Origin: Dyella_B sp035503745
GTDB taxonomy: Bacteria > Pseudomonadota > Gammaproteobacteria > Xanthomonadales > Rhodanobacteraceae
DNA length: 64,000 nucleotides
Direction of reading: 5' to 3'
Assembly (NCBI RefSeq): GCF_035503745.1
Contig: NZ_DATJTC010000038.1
Span: 1-64,000 of the forward strand
The notes under the pieces are model-generated. The model saw nothing but the letters and a program-made list of their open reading frames with translations. It was not told the DNA's origin and ran no database searches. A program made the translations under genes and the position numbers. Below are positions 52,941 to 62,097 of this stretch, piece after piece (the first letter of the stretch is position 1; every line of letters starts with the position of its first letter).

Positions 52941-55064
52941 ATGGTTCACGCCACCACCACCGCTGCCGGGCACTTCGCGGCGTGGCAGTCGCGTGCGGGC
53001 TCGCTGCCCGCCTCGCTGGCCGACGTGCTGGCGGTGTGCGCGCACAATGGGGTGAACGAACGCGAGTGCGGCGACGTGCTCGATCTGCTGGCCATGCTCG
53101 GCTGCGACGCAAACACGCAGGCGGCGGCGCTGTGGTTCGACATCGCCCACCGCCACCCGCCCGTGTGGGAGCAGCGCGGCCCGGCACTGGGGGACGAATT
53201 ACAGCGCCTGGTCGCCGGCCAGATGGCGGCCGAGCGCGTGTGGGCGCTGCACGCGCAGCGGCCGCCTGAGGGCGGCTCCGAAGGGCTGCGGCGGTTGCTG
53301 CTGGCGATCATCCGCGACCTGCGTGTGGTGTTCATCCTGCTGGCGCGCCAGTTGGCGCGGATGCGGGCGGCCGCCACGCTGCCGGAGAACGAACGGCAGG
53401 AGCTGGCCCGGCTCACGCGCGACATCCATTCGCCGCTGGCCAACCGGCTCGGTATCTGGCAGCTGAAATGGGAGCTGGAAGATCTGGCCTTTCGTTATCT
53501 GCAGCCCGATACCTACAAGCGTATCGCCAAGCTGCTGGACGAGCGCCGCGGCGACCGCGAGGTTTTCATTCGCGAAACCTTGGGTGAACTGGGCGAGGCC
53601 TTGCTCCGCGAGGGCATCCGTGCGGATCTGGCCGGGCGGCCCAAGCACATCTTTTCGATCTGGAAGAAAATGCAGCGCAAGGCGCTGGAGTTCTCCGATC
53701 TCTACGACATCCGCGCCGTGCGCGTGCTGGTGGATTCGGTCGCCGATTGCTACGGCGCGCTTGGCGTGGTGCATGCGTTATGGCCGCACCTGCCGGGCGA
53801 GTTCGACGACTACGTCGCGCGGCCCAAGAGCAACGGCTATCGCTCGCTGCACACGGCGGTCATCGGACCGCATGGCAAGACGCTGGAAGTGCAGATCCGC
53901 ACGCACGACATGCACCACGCCAACGAGCTGGGCGTGGCGGCGCACTGGCGCTACAAGGAAGGCGGCAGCGGCGACGCGGATTTCGAGGCGAAGATCGCCT
54001 GGATGCGCAAGTTGCTGGAGCCGCGCGGCGACGAAGGAGAACTTGCCGCAGAGTTGCAGACCGAACTGCTGGAAGACCGCGTCTACGTGCTCACGCCGCG
54101 CGGCGAGGTCATCGATCTGCCGCATGGCGCGACGGTGCTCGATTTTGCCTACCACGTGCACACCGAGGTGGGGCACCGTTGCCGCGGCGCCAAGGTCAAC
54201 GGCCGCATCGTGCCCTTGACGCACCAGCCGCACAGCGGCGACCGCGTGGAAATCCTCACCGCCAAGGTTGCCGAGCCCAGCCGCGACTGGCTGTCGGTGC
54301 ACCATGGCTATCTCAACACCAGCCGCGCGCGCGACAAGGTGCGCGCATGGTTCCGCCGCAGCGCGCACGAGGCCAATCTTGCCGCCGGGCGCGCGTTGTT
54401 CGAGCGCGAACTCAAACGCCTGGCGATGCCGGATGCGGAGATGGCGAAGTTGCCGGCATTGTTCAATCTGCAGACGCACGACGAACTGCTGATTGCGCTC
54501 GCGCTCGGCGAAATAAGCCCCGGCCAGGTGGCGCGCGTGCTGCAGGAATCGCAATGGCCGCCGGAGCCGCCCAGCGTACCGCTGGCCGCCCGGCCGACGG
54601 TGTTCGATCACAGCGCGATCAGCATCGAAGGCGTGGGTAACCTGCTGACGGTGTTGGCGCGTTGCTGCCAGCCACTGCCGGGCGACCCGGTGCGCGGTTT
54701 CATCACGCGTACGCGCGGCGTATCGGTGCATCGCGCCAATTGCACCAGCCTGGCGCGGTTGGCGCGGCGCGACCCTGATCGGGTGATTGAGGTGAGCTGG
54801 GGGCAAGCCGCAGCACAGGCGTACGAGGTGACGATCCAGCTCAATGGCTATGACCGCAAGGGTTTGCAAAAGGATGTCGTGGGGGTGATCAGCAATGCCA
54901 GCGTAGGCATCATCGCTTCCTCCAGCCGGCTGTTTGCGCGGACGGGGGAGGTCGAGATGCGCTACACGTTGCGCGTGCGCGACTTCGAGCAGTTGTCGGC
55001 GTTGCTGGACCGGCTGGTGGCACTGCCCAATGTCGTGGAGGCGCGCAGGGTGGGGGCTGGGTAG
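52941..55064 (+). CDS. relA: GTP pyrophosphokinase RelA, monofunctional (p)ppGpp synthetase I
   Basis: A 707-residue RelA. The N-terminal hydrolase-like domain is degenerate, with no HD pair (the region reads WFDIAHRHPP). The synthetase domain is intact: RPKHIFSIWKKM (about 233), DIRAVRVLVDS, the E287-F-D-D290 motif that marks RelA rather than SpoT, PKSNGYRSLHTAV and EVQIRT. TGS (VYVLTPRGEVIDLPHGATVLDF), helical, zinc-finger-like (RCCQPLPGDPVRGFI) and ACT (C-terminal) domains follow. It makes (p)ppGpp on ribosomes carrying uncharged tRNA. AAGGGAA lies 9 nt before the ATG. It starts 86 bp after hrpA on the same strand. Confidence 0.94.
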   Translation: MVHATTTAAGHFAAWQSRAGSLPASLADVLAVCAHNGVNERECGDVLDLLAMLGCDANTQAAALWFDIAHRHPPVWEQRGPALGDELQRLVAGQMAAERVWALHAQRPPEGGSEGLRRLLLAIIRDLRVVFILLARQLARMRAAATLPENERQELARLTRDIHSPLANRLGIWQLKWELEDLAFRYLQPDTYKRIAKLLDERRGDREVFIRETLGELGEALLREGIRADLAGRPKHIFSIWKKMQRKALEFSDLYDIRAVRVLVDSVADCYGALGVVHALWPHLPGEFDDYVARPKSNGYRSLHTAVIGPHGKTLEVQIRTHDMHHANELGVAAHWRYKEGGSGDADFEAKIAWMRKLLEPRGDEGELAAELQTELLEDRVYVLTPRGEVIDLPHGATVLDFAYHVHTEVGHRCRGAKVNGRIVPLTHQPHSGDRVEILTAKVAEPSRDWLSVHHGYLNTSRARDKVRAWFRRSAHEANLAAGRALFERELKRLAMPDAEMAKLPALFNLQTHDELLIALALGEISPGQVARVLQESQWPPEPPSVPLAARPTVFDHSAISIEGVGNLLTVLARCCQPLPGDPVRGFITRTRGVSVHRANCTSLARLARRDPDRVIEVSWGQAAAQAYEVTIQLNGYDRKGLQKDVVGVISNASVGIIASSSRLFARTGEVEMRYTLRVRDFEQLSALLDRLVALPNVVEARRVGAG

Positions 55065-55401
55065 CGGCTGCCTTGCCCGCCGAGGCGTGAGTCGGGGCCG
55101 GGCTTGCTGACCGGGCATCCTGCCCTGACGAATTTGGCATCGGCATCCATGCCGATGCTCCAGTGAGCCTTATCGTCCCCAGTCCACTCGCCGCCTGCGG
55201 GGCCCGGAAAGCGCAGCGCCCTTTGTGCGCATTTTCAGAAAAGCCTAAAGAGCAAGGGCCAAGGGCAAGGCCCAGGCCCAGATGCTGGCGCACGTGGCGC
55301 GCGCCTTGTCCTTGCCGCCAGTTGAACGCAACTTCCTGTCGTCAGCGCGGCCGCGTGGGGCGATGTTAAGCTCCATGCCTTCACCTGACAGCTCACGAGC
55401 C
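55065..55401. other. Intergenic region after relA with a perfect palindrome
   Basis: A 337-bp gap. GCATCGGCAT (55137-55146) and ATGCCGATGC (55149-55158) form a 10-bp perfect inverted repeat with only two bases between, more like a protein-binding site than a terminator. The remainder is mixed GC-rich sequence without a convincing gene; the downstream frame is open from 55282, but its first 40 codons look non-coding. Confidence 0.45.
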
Positions 55402-57105
55402 ATGAGCGGAAATCGCGATCTCAACGACCCCGGATATTCAGGCCGTACCGAACCCAAGCTGGGCGATCTGGATCATCTGGACCGCCCTCGCCCGTCGGCA
55501 GAATCCCATGACGATCTGCCGCGGATGAAGGTCGATCCGGGGTACCGCCGCCCTGCGCCGCGCAAACCCAAGAAGAGCGGTCCGGGCTGGCTGATGCCGT
55601 TGCTGATCGTGGCGTTGCTGGCGGTCATCGCAGGGTTGTGGCTCAACCAGAATCGCCTGCGCGGCCTGGTGCCGCGCACGGATTTCGACGATGTGCTGCA
55701 TCGCGCCCAGGTCGCTTTGCAGCAAGGCCACCTGGATGGCACCGACGGCACCAGCGCGCGCGAGCTGTTCGAAGCGGCGCGTGCGCTCGAACCGGATAAC
55801 GACAGTGCGCGGCAAGGTCTGAACGACGTGGGGCGCGCGGAGATCGCACGCGCCGACGCCGCCTTGCAGGCCGGACATCTGGATGACGCCGAACAGGCGT
55901 TGACCAATGCGCGCGAATTGCTGGGCGGCGGCAGCGATGTCGATCGCCTGAGCCAGGCCATTGCCAAGGCGCAGGTCGCGTCGGGCGAAACGGCCAACCT
56001 CATCGCGCAGGCGCAGCAGGCATTGAGCGACGGCAAGCTCGATGGTGCGGACGGCGCGGCGGCGCTGTACCAGCGCGTGCTGACGGCCGATCCGGACAAT
56101 GCCGTGGCGCGCCATGGCATGGACCAGGCGGGCGACGCGATGGCGGCGCAGATCCAGAAAGCGCTGACGGCGAACGATCTGGCCACCGCGTCGGCAGGCG
56201 TGGATCGTCTGGCCGCGCTGCTCCCCAACTATTCACAGTTGCCGGCGCTGCGCGCATCGCTGTCGGCGCTGCAGGCGCAGGCTTCCGGTGCACTGAACGA
56301 TGCCATCAATCAAGGCAACGACGCTCTGCGTGCCGGCCGGGTCGTGGGCGATGGCGACGACACGGCGCTGGCGCATTTCAAGGCGGCGCTGGCGATCGAC
56401 CCGAACAACGCGCAGGCCAAGGCCGGCCTGGGTCAGGTGGCCGAAGCCTTGATCGTGCAAGCCAATGCCGCCACCGACAGTGGCGATACCGACCAGGCCA
56501 GGCGCTTGCTCGACCAGGCGCAGGCGCTGGCCCCCGGTTCGGCGGACCTGGTCGCCGCGCGCGCGCGACTGGGCCAGCCTGTCGCACCGGTGCAAGGCGG
56601 CAATCCCGTGCAAGGCGCCAATGGCGATACCGTGGCCACCACGGCGACGATCACCTTGTCGCCACAGCAGCAGTCGCAGGTTGCCAACATGGTGCAGCGG
56701 GCGCAGTTGGCCGAGCAGCGCGGCGACATCATGTCGCCGCCGGGCGATTGCGCTTATGACCTTTATCGCGGCGCACTGGCCATCGATGGCAACAATCAGG
56801 CCGCGTTGGCGGGTTTGCAGGGGCTGTCCGGCCGCGTGCAGCAGCAGTTCAACCAGGCACTCAATGCCGGCAACCTCAACAAGGCCGGCAATCTGTTCGA
56901 TGCGCTTAGCAATCTTTCGCCGGGCGATGCCGGCTTGCTGCGCTCGCGCCAGCGGCTGGCCGACGCATGGCTGGACCAGGCCGAGCAGCAGCTCGATAGC
57001 GGGGACCGCAATAACGCGGCCTTGTCGCTGGAACAGGGGCGCAAGCTGATGCCGAACGATCAGCGCGTACAGCAGCTGACGGTGCGCATGCAGGGCGGTG
57101 GATGA
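55402..57105 (+). CDS. Membrane-anchored TPR-like protein of unknown function
   Basis: A 567-residue protein: about 60 charged cytoplasmic residues (PRPSAESHDDLPRMKVDPGYRRP), one membrane span at about 63-81 (WLMPLLIVALLAVIAGLWL), then a long helical periplasmic part built of TPR-like repeats. Repeat units are visible as A-x-Q-x-G-H-L-D-(G/D) and (L/A)-A-x-D-P-(D/N)-N-x-x-A (EPDNDSA, TADPDNAVA, AIDPNNAQA, AIDGNNQAA). It is probably a scaffold; nothing shows an enzyme. The start at 55402 (MSGNRDLND) is chosen from the charge pattern; 55375 is possible. Its stop overlaps the next gene (ATGA at 57102), so the two are coupled. Confidence 0.75.
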   Translation: MSGNRDLNDPGYSGRTEPKLGDLDHLDRPRPSAESHDDLPRMKVDPGYRRPAPRKPKKSGPGWLMPLLIVALLAVIAGLWLNQNRLRGLVPRTDFDDVLHRAQVALQQGHLDGTDGTSARELFEAARALEPDNDSARQGLNDVGRAEIARADAALQAGHLDDAEQALTNARELLGGGSDVDRLSQAIAKAQVASGETANLIAQAQQALSDGKLDGADGAAALYQRVLTADPDNAVARHGMDQAGDAMAAQIQKALTANDLATASAGVDRLAALLPNYSQLPALRASLSALQAQASGALNDAINQGNDALRAGRVVGDGDDTALAHFKAALAIDPNNAQAKAGLGQVAEALIVQANAATDSGDTDQARRLLDQAQALAPGSADLVAARARLGQPVAPVQGGNPVQGANGDTVATTATITLSPQQQSQVANMVQRAQLAEQRGDIMSPPGDCAYDLYRGALAIDGNNQAALAGLQGLSGRVQQQFNQALNAGNLNKAGNLFDALSNLSPGDAGLLRSRQRLADAWLDQAEQQLDSGDRNNAALSLEQGRKLMPNDQRVQQLTVRMQGGG

Positions 57106-57941
57106 CCGTACTGGTCTTCGGTGCGAGCAGTCAGGTCGGGCACTATCTGCTGCCGCTGCTGAGCGCACGCGACGAACCGGTGGTGGCCTTAAGCCGCCTG
57201 CCGCACGAGGACAGCGCCGGCGTGACCTGGATGACCGGGAGCCTTCCCGGCGAAGTGCCGGCCGTGCCGTCCGTCTCGGCCATTTTCAGCTTTGGACCGT
57301 TGTCGTTGCTGGCCGCGTGGTTGAGTCGCGCCGATCTGCCGCACGCGCCGCGCATCATCGCCACCAGTTCGATGAGCGCGGAAAGCAAGCGCGCGTCGGA
57401 CGTTCCCGCCGAGCGCGAACTGGCGCAAAGCTTGCGCGATAGCGAAGCCATGCTGGCCGCCGCCTGCTCGCGGCACGGCAGCGATTGGACCGTATTGCGA
57501 CCGACCCTGGTCTACGGCGCGGGTCTGGACAAGAGCCTTACGCCGATCGCGCAGCGCGCCATGCGCACGCGCTTGTTTCCATTGCCGGCCGGGCGCGGCC
57601 TGCGTCAGCCGGTGCACGCCCAGGATCTGGCGCGCGCGGCGCTGGCTGCATGCGACACCGCGGCGGCGGCGATGAAGATTCTTGCCATCGGCGGCGGCGA
57701 GCGGTTGCCGGCGCGCGACATGTTCGCCAGAGTGCGCCGCAGCTTGCCGGTGGATACCGTGCCGCTGCCGCTGCCCGCGTGGTCGTTGCGGCTGGCGCGC
57801 CGGGGCGTGCCGGGTTTGCGCGGGCCGCTGGGCCGGCTGGAGGTCGATCTGATCGCCGACAACGCGGAGATGACGCGCCTGCTGGGCATCCAGCCGCGCC
57901 CGTTCCGCCCGGATGCCGACTGCTGGCGTGCGCCGGCGTGA
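57102..57941 (+). CDS. NAD(P)-binding epimerase/dehydratase-like protein (atypical extended SDR)
   Basis: A 279-residue Rossmann-fold protein. The N-terminal dinucleotide motif VLVFGASSQVGHYLLPLL follows the G-x-x-G-x-x-G plan. RPTLVYGAGLDKS at about 137-150 is the typical extended-SDR segment, and ALAIGGGERL-like ILAIGGGERLPARDMF is the usual later strand-helix. A classical Y-x3-K pair is not evident, so catalysis is uncertain and a regulatory role is possible. It overlaps the TPR gene by 4 bp, and the PBP1B gene starts 39 bp downstream. It is likely part of one transcript from 55402 onwards. Substrate unknown. Confidence 0.78.
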   Translation: MTVLVFGASSQVGHYLLPLLSARDEPVVALSRLPHEDSAGVTWMTGSLPGEVPAVPSVSAIFSFGPLSLLAAWLSRADLPHAPRIIATSSMSAESKRASDVPAERELAQSLRDSEAMLAAACSRHGSDWTVLRPTLVYGAGLDKSLTPIAQRAMRTRLFPLPAGRGLRQPVHAQDLARAALAACDTAAAAMKILAIGGGERLPARDMFARVRRSLPVDTVPLPLPAWSLRLARRGVPGLRGPLGRLEVDLIADNAEMTRLLGIQPRPFRPDADCWRAPA

Positions 57942-57980
57942 TTTGCCCGCGCCAGGGCCGTCAGATGCCCGTGTTATGCC

Positions 57981-60410
57981 ATGGACGCGGCGCCAGCATT
58001 CATCCGGGCGCCGGGTGGCGGGCCCTATGATCCGCTTCGTCCCGATCCGCCCCTTCCTGACCTGGATACTCCCGCGTTGGACTTTCTGAGCCGAATTCGA
58101 TCGATCGCCAGCGCATGCTGGCCGTGGTTGCGTATTCCCTTTTGGATTTGCACAGGCCTGCTGTTCGGCTTCGTGCTGCCTTATTCGCTGATCCTGGACA
58201 AGCGCGTGCAGGATCGCTTCTCCGATCTGGTTTTCGCCGTGCCCACGCGCGTGTATTCGCAGCCGCTGCGATTGGCGCCGGATGTGCCGATGACGCCGGC
58301 CACGCTTGAAGTGGAACTGACCTTCGCCGGCTATGTCGCCGACGGCCACGGCCAGGTGCCCGGCAGCTGGGCCAGGCAGGGCGGCAGCTACTTCATTTCC
58401 TCGCGCGGCTACGCCGGTCCCGATGGCGGCGAATTGCCCAAGCGCATCCGCGTGACGCTGGGACAGGGCAAGGTACTGTCGGTCACCGATCTCTCCAGCG
58501 GCAAGACGTTGCGCGAAACCCATCTCGATCCCGCGCGCATCGCCACCGTGTACGGCGCCAGCCAGGAAGACCGCCGCATCGTGCAGTTGAACGACGTGCC
58601 GCCCTTGCTGATCACCGGCTTGCAGGCGGTGGAAGACCGCGACTTCAAACACCACATCGGCATCGACTTCACCGCCATCCTGCGCGCGGCGTTCGCCGAC
58701 CTGCGCGCGGGCCATACCGTGCAGGGCGCGTCCACGATCACCCAGCAGCTGGTGCGCAATCTGTTCCTGACCCGCGACCAGAACATGCAGCGCAAGTTGA
58801 ACGAGGCGCTGATGTCGGTGCTGCTGGAGATGCATTACAGCAAGTCGCGCATACTGGATGCATACATCAACGAGGTATTCCTCGGCCAGCAGGGCAGCCA
58901 GGCCGTGCGCGGTTTTGCCGCGGCGTCGGAATTTTATTTCGGGCGGCGCCTGGAATACCTGCGTCCGCAGGAGATCGCCTTGCTGGTGGGGCTGGTGAAA
59001 GGACCCAGCCAGTTCGACCCGCGCCGTTATCCCGACCGTGCGCTGGCGCGGCGCAATCTGGTCCTGGATCAATTCGCAAGCACCGGCCTCATGACCCCGG
59101 ATCAGGCGAACGCCGCCAAGGCCACGCCGCTGGGCGTCATTTCGGACGGCCAATTGCCGCATGATCGCTTCCCCGCCTTCATGCAGCTGGTGCGCGCGCA
59201 GATCACCAACGATTTCGACGAAGAGACGCTGCGAAAGGGCAACCTGTCGATCTTCACCACGCTCGATCCGGCCACACAGCTCTATACCGAGCAGGCCATC
59301 AGCACCGCGATCAAAAACCTCGGCAAGCGCGGTGACGATACGCAGGCCGCTGCCGTGATCACCGATTCGAAGACCGGCCACGTACTGGCGGTCGTCGGCA
59401 GCAAGTTCCCCGGCGACCAGGGCTTCAATCGTGCGCTGGATGCGCAGCGGCCGATCGGCTCGACCATCAAGCCGTTTGTCTATCTGGTGGCTTTGACGCA
59501 ACCGGAACGCTGGAACCTTGCCACCGAGCTGGACGATTCGCCGATCAGCATGCGCCAGCCCGACGGCACGCCGTGGACGCCACATAACGACGACAACCAG
59601 AGCCACGGCATGGTGCCGATGGTGGATGCGCTGGCGTATTCGTGGAACTTGGCCACCATCCACCTGGGCCTGGACGTGGGCGTGCCGCGCATCAAGGCGT
59701 TTTTGGATTCCTTCGGCCTCACCACCATCCAGCCTGGTCCTTCGCTGCTGATTGGCGCGATCGACCTGGCGCCGATCCAGGTCGCGCAGCTTTACCAGTA
59801 CCTGGCCTCGGACGGTCATGCACTGCCGTTGCTGGCAGTGAGCGGCGTCGTCGACGGCAACGGTCGCACCATCAAGCGCTACGAAGTGCAGAGCGGGCCG
59901 GGCGAATACCAGCCGGCGGTGCGCCTGGTGACGTGGGCGATGCAACAGGTAACGACCTACGGCACGGCCCATTCGCTGGCCGAATCCAGCCTCGCCTCGC
60001 TGCACACCGCAGGCAAGACGGGCACCAGCAACGATCTGCGCGACAGCTGGTTCGCCGGGTTCACCGGCGACCGCCTGGGCGTGTTCTGGATGGGTCGCGA
60101 CGATAACAAGCCCAGCCATCTGTTCGGCGCCACGGGCGCACTGCGTGCCTGGCAGGAACTGTTCCGTAAATTGCCCACCGAGCCGCTGCCCGCCGCCCCC
60201 GGCGAAGGGCTGGAGATGGCCTGGATCAACCCCGCCGATGGCAAGCGCAGCGACCCCGGATGCGAAGGCGCCAAGCAGGTGCCGGTGATCGCCGGCTCGC
60301 TCCCGGCCGATACGGAGGGGTGTTTCTGGCAAAAGGTGGGTAATCTCTTCAGTTCCGGTTCCAGCACTCCCGCGCCGGCCGATACCCCCGCACCCACCAC
60401 CCGAGAATGA
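57981..60410 (+). CDS. mrcB: Bifunctional penicillin-binding protein 1B
   Basis: An 809-residue class A PBP polymerising and crosslinking peptidoglycan. One N-terminal membrane helix (about 47-69, PFWICTGLLFGFVLPYS) precedes a UB2H-like domain. The GT51 domain has EDRDFKHHIGID, with the catalytic glutamate in AVEDR, and GASTITQQLVRNLFL. The transpeptidase has S494-T-I-K497, S-W-N (YSWNLATIH) and KTGTSND. The chain ends in a Pro/Thr-rich tail. The UB2H region and layout indicate PBP1B rather than PBP1A. The ATG at 57981 lacks a clear ribosome site, so the exact start is uncertain. Its stop overlaps the next lipoprotein gene. Confidence 0.93.
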   Translation: MDAAPAFIRAPGGGPYDPLRPDPPLPDLDTPALDFLSRIRSIASACWPWLRIPFWICTGLLFGFVLPYSLILDKRVQDRFSDLVFAVPTRVYSQPLRLAPDVPMTPATLEVELTFAGYVADGHGQVPGSWARQGGSYFISSRGYAGPDGGELPKRIRVTLGQGKVLSVTDLSSGKTLRETHLDPARIATVYGASQEDRRIVQLNDVPPLLITGLQAVEDRDFKHHIGIDFTAILRAAFADLRAGHTVQGASTITQQLVRNLFLTRDQNMQRKLNEALMSVLLEMHYSKSRILDAYINEVFLGQQGSQAVRGFAAASEFYFGRRLEYLRPQEIALLVGLVKGPSQFDPRRYPDRALARRNLVLDQFASTGLMTPDQANAAKATPLGVISDGQLPHDRFPAFMQLVRAQITNDFDEETLRKGNLSIFTTLDPATQLYTEQAISTAIKNLGKRGDDTQAAAVITDSKTGHVLAVVGSKFPGDQGFNRALDAQRPIGSTIKPFVYLVALTQPERWNLATELDDSPISMRQPDGTPWTPHNDDNQSHGMVPMVDALAYSWNLATIHLGLDVGVPRIKAFLDSFGLTTIQPGPSLLIGAIDLAPIQVAQLYQYLASDGHALPLLAVSGVVDGNGRTIKRYEVQSGPGEYQPAVRLVTWAMQQVTTYGTAHSLAESSLASLHTAGKTGTSNDLRDSWFAGFTGDRLGVFWMGRDDNKPSHLFGATGALRAWQELFRKLPTEPLPAAPGEGLEMAWINPADGKRSDPGCEGAKQVPVIAGSLPADTEGCFWQKVGNLFSSGSSTPAPADTPAPTTRE

Positions 60411-60946
60411 CCATGCCGTTCCGATCGTCTGTGTTCCGCACGCCCTTGCTGCCCGCCGCGCTGGCAACTGTCCTGCTGGCCGCCTGCGCGCAGCCGGCAC
60501 CGGAAGCGCCCAAGCCGCCGGTGAAATCCAACGCCGCGATGGTGGCCGAGATCCAGGCGGCAGGCGAGCGCGACAAATCGGTGATCAACGTACATCCGCT
60601 GGTCGATCCTGCCATCGCCGCGCTGCAGGCCGGCGCGCGCGACGATGAGCGCAGCGGCCAGTACGGTGCCGCGGCCGTCAAGCTGGACATGGCGCTCAAG
60701 CGCAATCCCCAATCGCCGGACGTGCTGCAGGACCGTGCCGAATTGGCCGTCTATATGGGCAATTACAACATGGCCTCCAAACTTGCGCAGCAATCGTGGA
60801 CGCTGGGCTCCAAGCAGGGGCCGCTGTGTGCACGCAACTGGCAGACCATCGTGGAGATCCGCGAGCACGCTGACGATACCGCCGGCGCGCAGCAGGCCAG
60901 CAAGAGCGTGCGAGCCTGCCGGGAACCCGGTATCCAGCGTTACTAA
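60407..60946 (+). CDS. TPR-type lipoprotein, candidate PBP1B activator (LpoP-like)
   Basis: A 179-residue lipoprotein. The signal ends in the lipobox LLAAC (lipidated cysteine about residue 27), followed by a short Pro-rich linker (APEAPKPP) and a helical domain with TPR character (GQYGAAAVKLDMALKRNPQSPDVLQDRAELAVYMGNY, in parts). It overlaps the PBP1B stop by 4 bp (ATGA). In Pseudomonas, the TPR lipoprotein LpoP is encoded next to PBP1B and activates it; the same arrangement here suggests the same job, though this protein looks shorter. Ala follows the cysteine, fitting outer-membrane sorting. A start at 60413 is also possible. Confidence 0.8.
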   Translation: MTMPFRSSVFRTPLLPAALATVLLAACAQPAPEAPKPPVKSNAAMVAEIQAAGERDKSVINVHPLVDPAIAALQAGARDDERSGQYGAAAVKLDMALKRNPQSPDVLQDRAELAVYMGNYNMASKLAQQSWTLGSKQGPLCARNWQTIVEIREHADDTAGAQQASKSVRACREPGIQRY

Positions 60947-60950
60947 GCCC

Positions 60951-62084
60951 ATGAAGGCCGCACCAAGGATCGGGCTGGTCGGCAGCCACGGGGCCTACGG
61001 ACGCTGGCTGCGCCGTTTCTTTGAGCAGCGCATGGGGCTGCGCGTGTTCGGCCGCGATCCCGGCAGCGAGGACGAACTCTCCGAACGCGCGTTGATCGAG
61101 GCGGTCGACGTGCTGGTGTTTTGCGCGCCGATCCGCCAGACATGCTCGATCATTGGCCAATACGTGCAACAGGCCGATGGCCGCGAGCGCGGACAATTGT
61201 GGTTGGACGTCACCTCGATCAAGGCCGCGCCGGTCGCGGCGATGCTTGCCTCGCAGGCCGAGGTGGTGGGCCTGCATCCGATGAGTGCCGCGCCCAAATC
61301 GGCCACCTTGCGCGGACGTGCGCTGGTGGTGTGCGAAGCGCGCGTGGCCGGTTGGCGTCCGTGGCTGGAACAGTTTCTCGCCGCCAGCGAAGCCGATTGC
61401 GTGCGCGCCGACGCCGAGCAGCACGACCGCGTGATGGCGCTGGTGCAGGGCATGGTGCATGCCACGCATATGGCGCAAGGCGCGGTGCTGCGCGAGCTGG
61501 CGCCCGCCGTGGGCGATCTGGACGGCATCGGTCCGTTCGGTTCGGTGGGCTACGAACTGGACGTCGCGGTGACGCGCCGCATCCTGGCGGGAAATCCGGC
61601 GATCTATCAGGACATCCAGTTCGAAAATCCGCACGTCGCGCCGATGCTCGAGCGCCTGGCCGCGCAACTGGATACGCTGCGCGACCTGGTGCGGCGCGGC
61701 GACGATGCGGCGCGCCGGCAGCTGCGCGAGCAGTTGCTCGATCAAAGCCGTGCGTACATGGGCGATCGCGCGGTGGCGGAAGGCAGCTACGCCTTCGAGC
61801 GCGTGGGCTATCTGCTGGCTGATTTGCGCGAGCCGCGTTTCATCAGCGTGTTCCTGCCGGTGGACCGGCCCGGTTCACTGCGTGCGCTGTTGTCCGTGTT
61901 CGAACAGCGCGGCATCAATCTCGATTCGATTCACTCCTCGCGCAGCGCCGACGGCGAATTGCTGTTTCGCATCGGCGTGGATCGGCACTGCGCGATCGAC
62001 TTGTTGCGCGACGCGATGGTTGCGATCGCGCGCGAAGGCATCGGCCGCGTCGTCGACGCGGCCGGCGTGGAGCGTGTCGCCTGA
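60951..62084 (+). CDS. tyrA: Prephenate dehydrogenase (TyrA) with C-terminal ACT domain
   Basis: A 377-residue enzyme for tyrosine synthesis, oxidising and decarboxylating prephenate to 4-hydroxyphenylpyruvate. The nucleotide-binding start reads IGLVGSHGAYGRWLRRFF, then VFCAPI and LWLDVTSIKA, and HPMSAAP is the usual substrate-site segment. The helical dimerisation part is present (MALVQGMVHATHMAQG). The last roughly 80 residues (ISVFLPVDRPGSLRALLSVF, GINLDSIHS) form an ACT domain, suggesting tyrosine feedback. No chorismate mutase domain is fused. The ATG at 60951 follows the lipoprotein stop by 4 bp, so it may be read from the same mRNA as PBP1B. Confidence 0.88.
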   Translation: MKAAPRIGLVGSHGAYGRWLRRFFEQRMGLRVFGRDPGSEDELSERALIEAVDVLVFCAPIRQTCSIIGQYVQQADGRERGQLWLDVTSIKAAPVAAMLASQAEVVGLHPMSAAPKSATLRGRALVVCEARVAGWRPWLEQFLAASEADCVRADAEQHDRVMALVQGMVHATHMAQGAVLRELAPAVGDLDGIGPFGSVGYELDVAVTRRILAGNPAIYQDIQFENPHVAPMLERLAAQLDTLRDLVRRGDDAARRQLREQLLDQSRAYMGDRAVAEGSYAFERVGYLLADLREPRFISVFLPVDRPGSLRALLSVFEQRGINLDSIHSSRSADGELLFRIGVDRHCAIDLLRDAMVAIAREGIGRVVDAAGVERVA

Positions 62085-62097
62085 TGGCCTGGGCGAA

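Noticed and set aside
57189..60500. An 1103-codon open frame antisense to PBP1B and its neighbour
   Set aside because: Low-complexity Arg/Gln/His-rich product, spanning two well-supported genes on the other strand; a GC-bias artefact.
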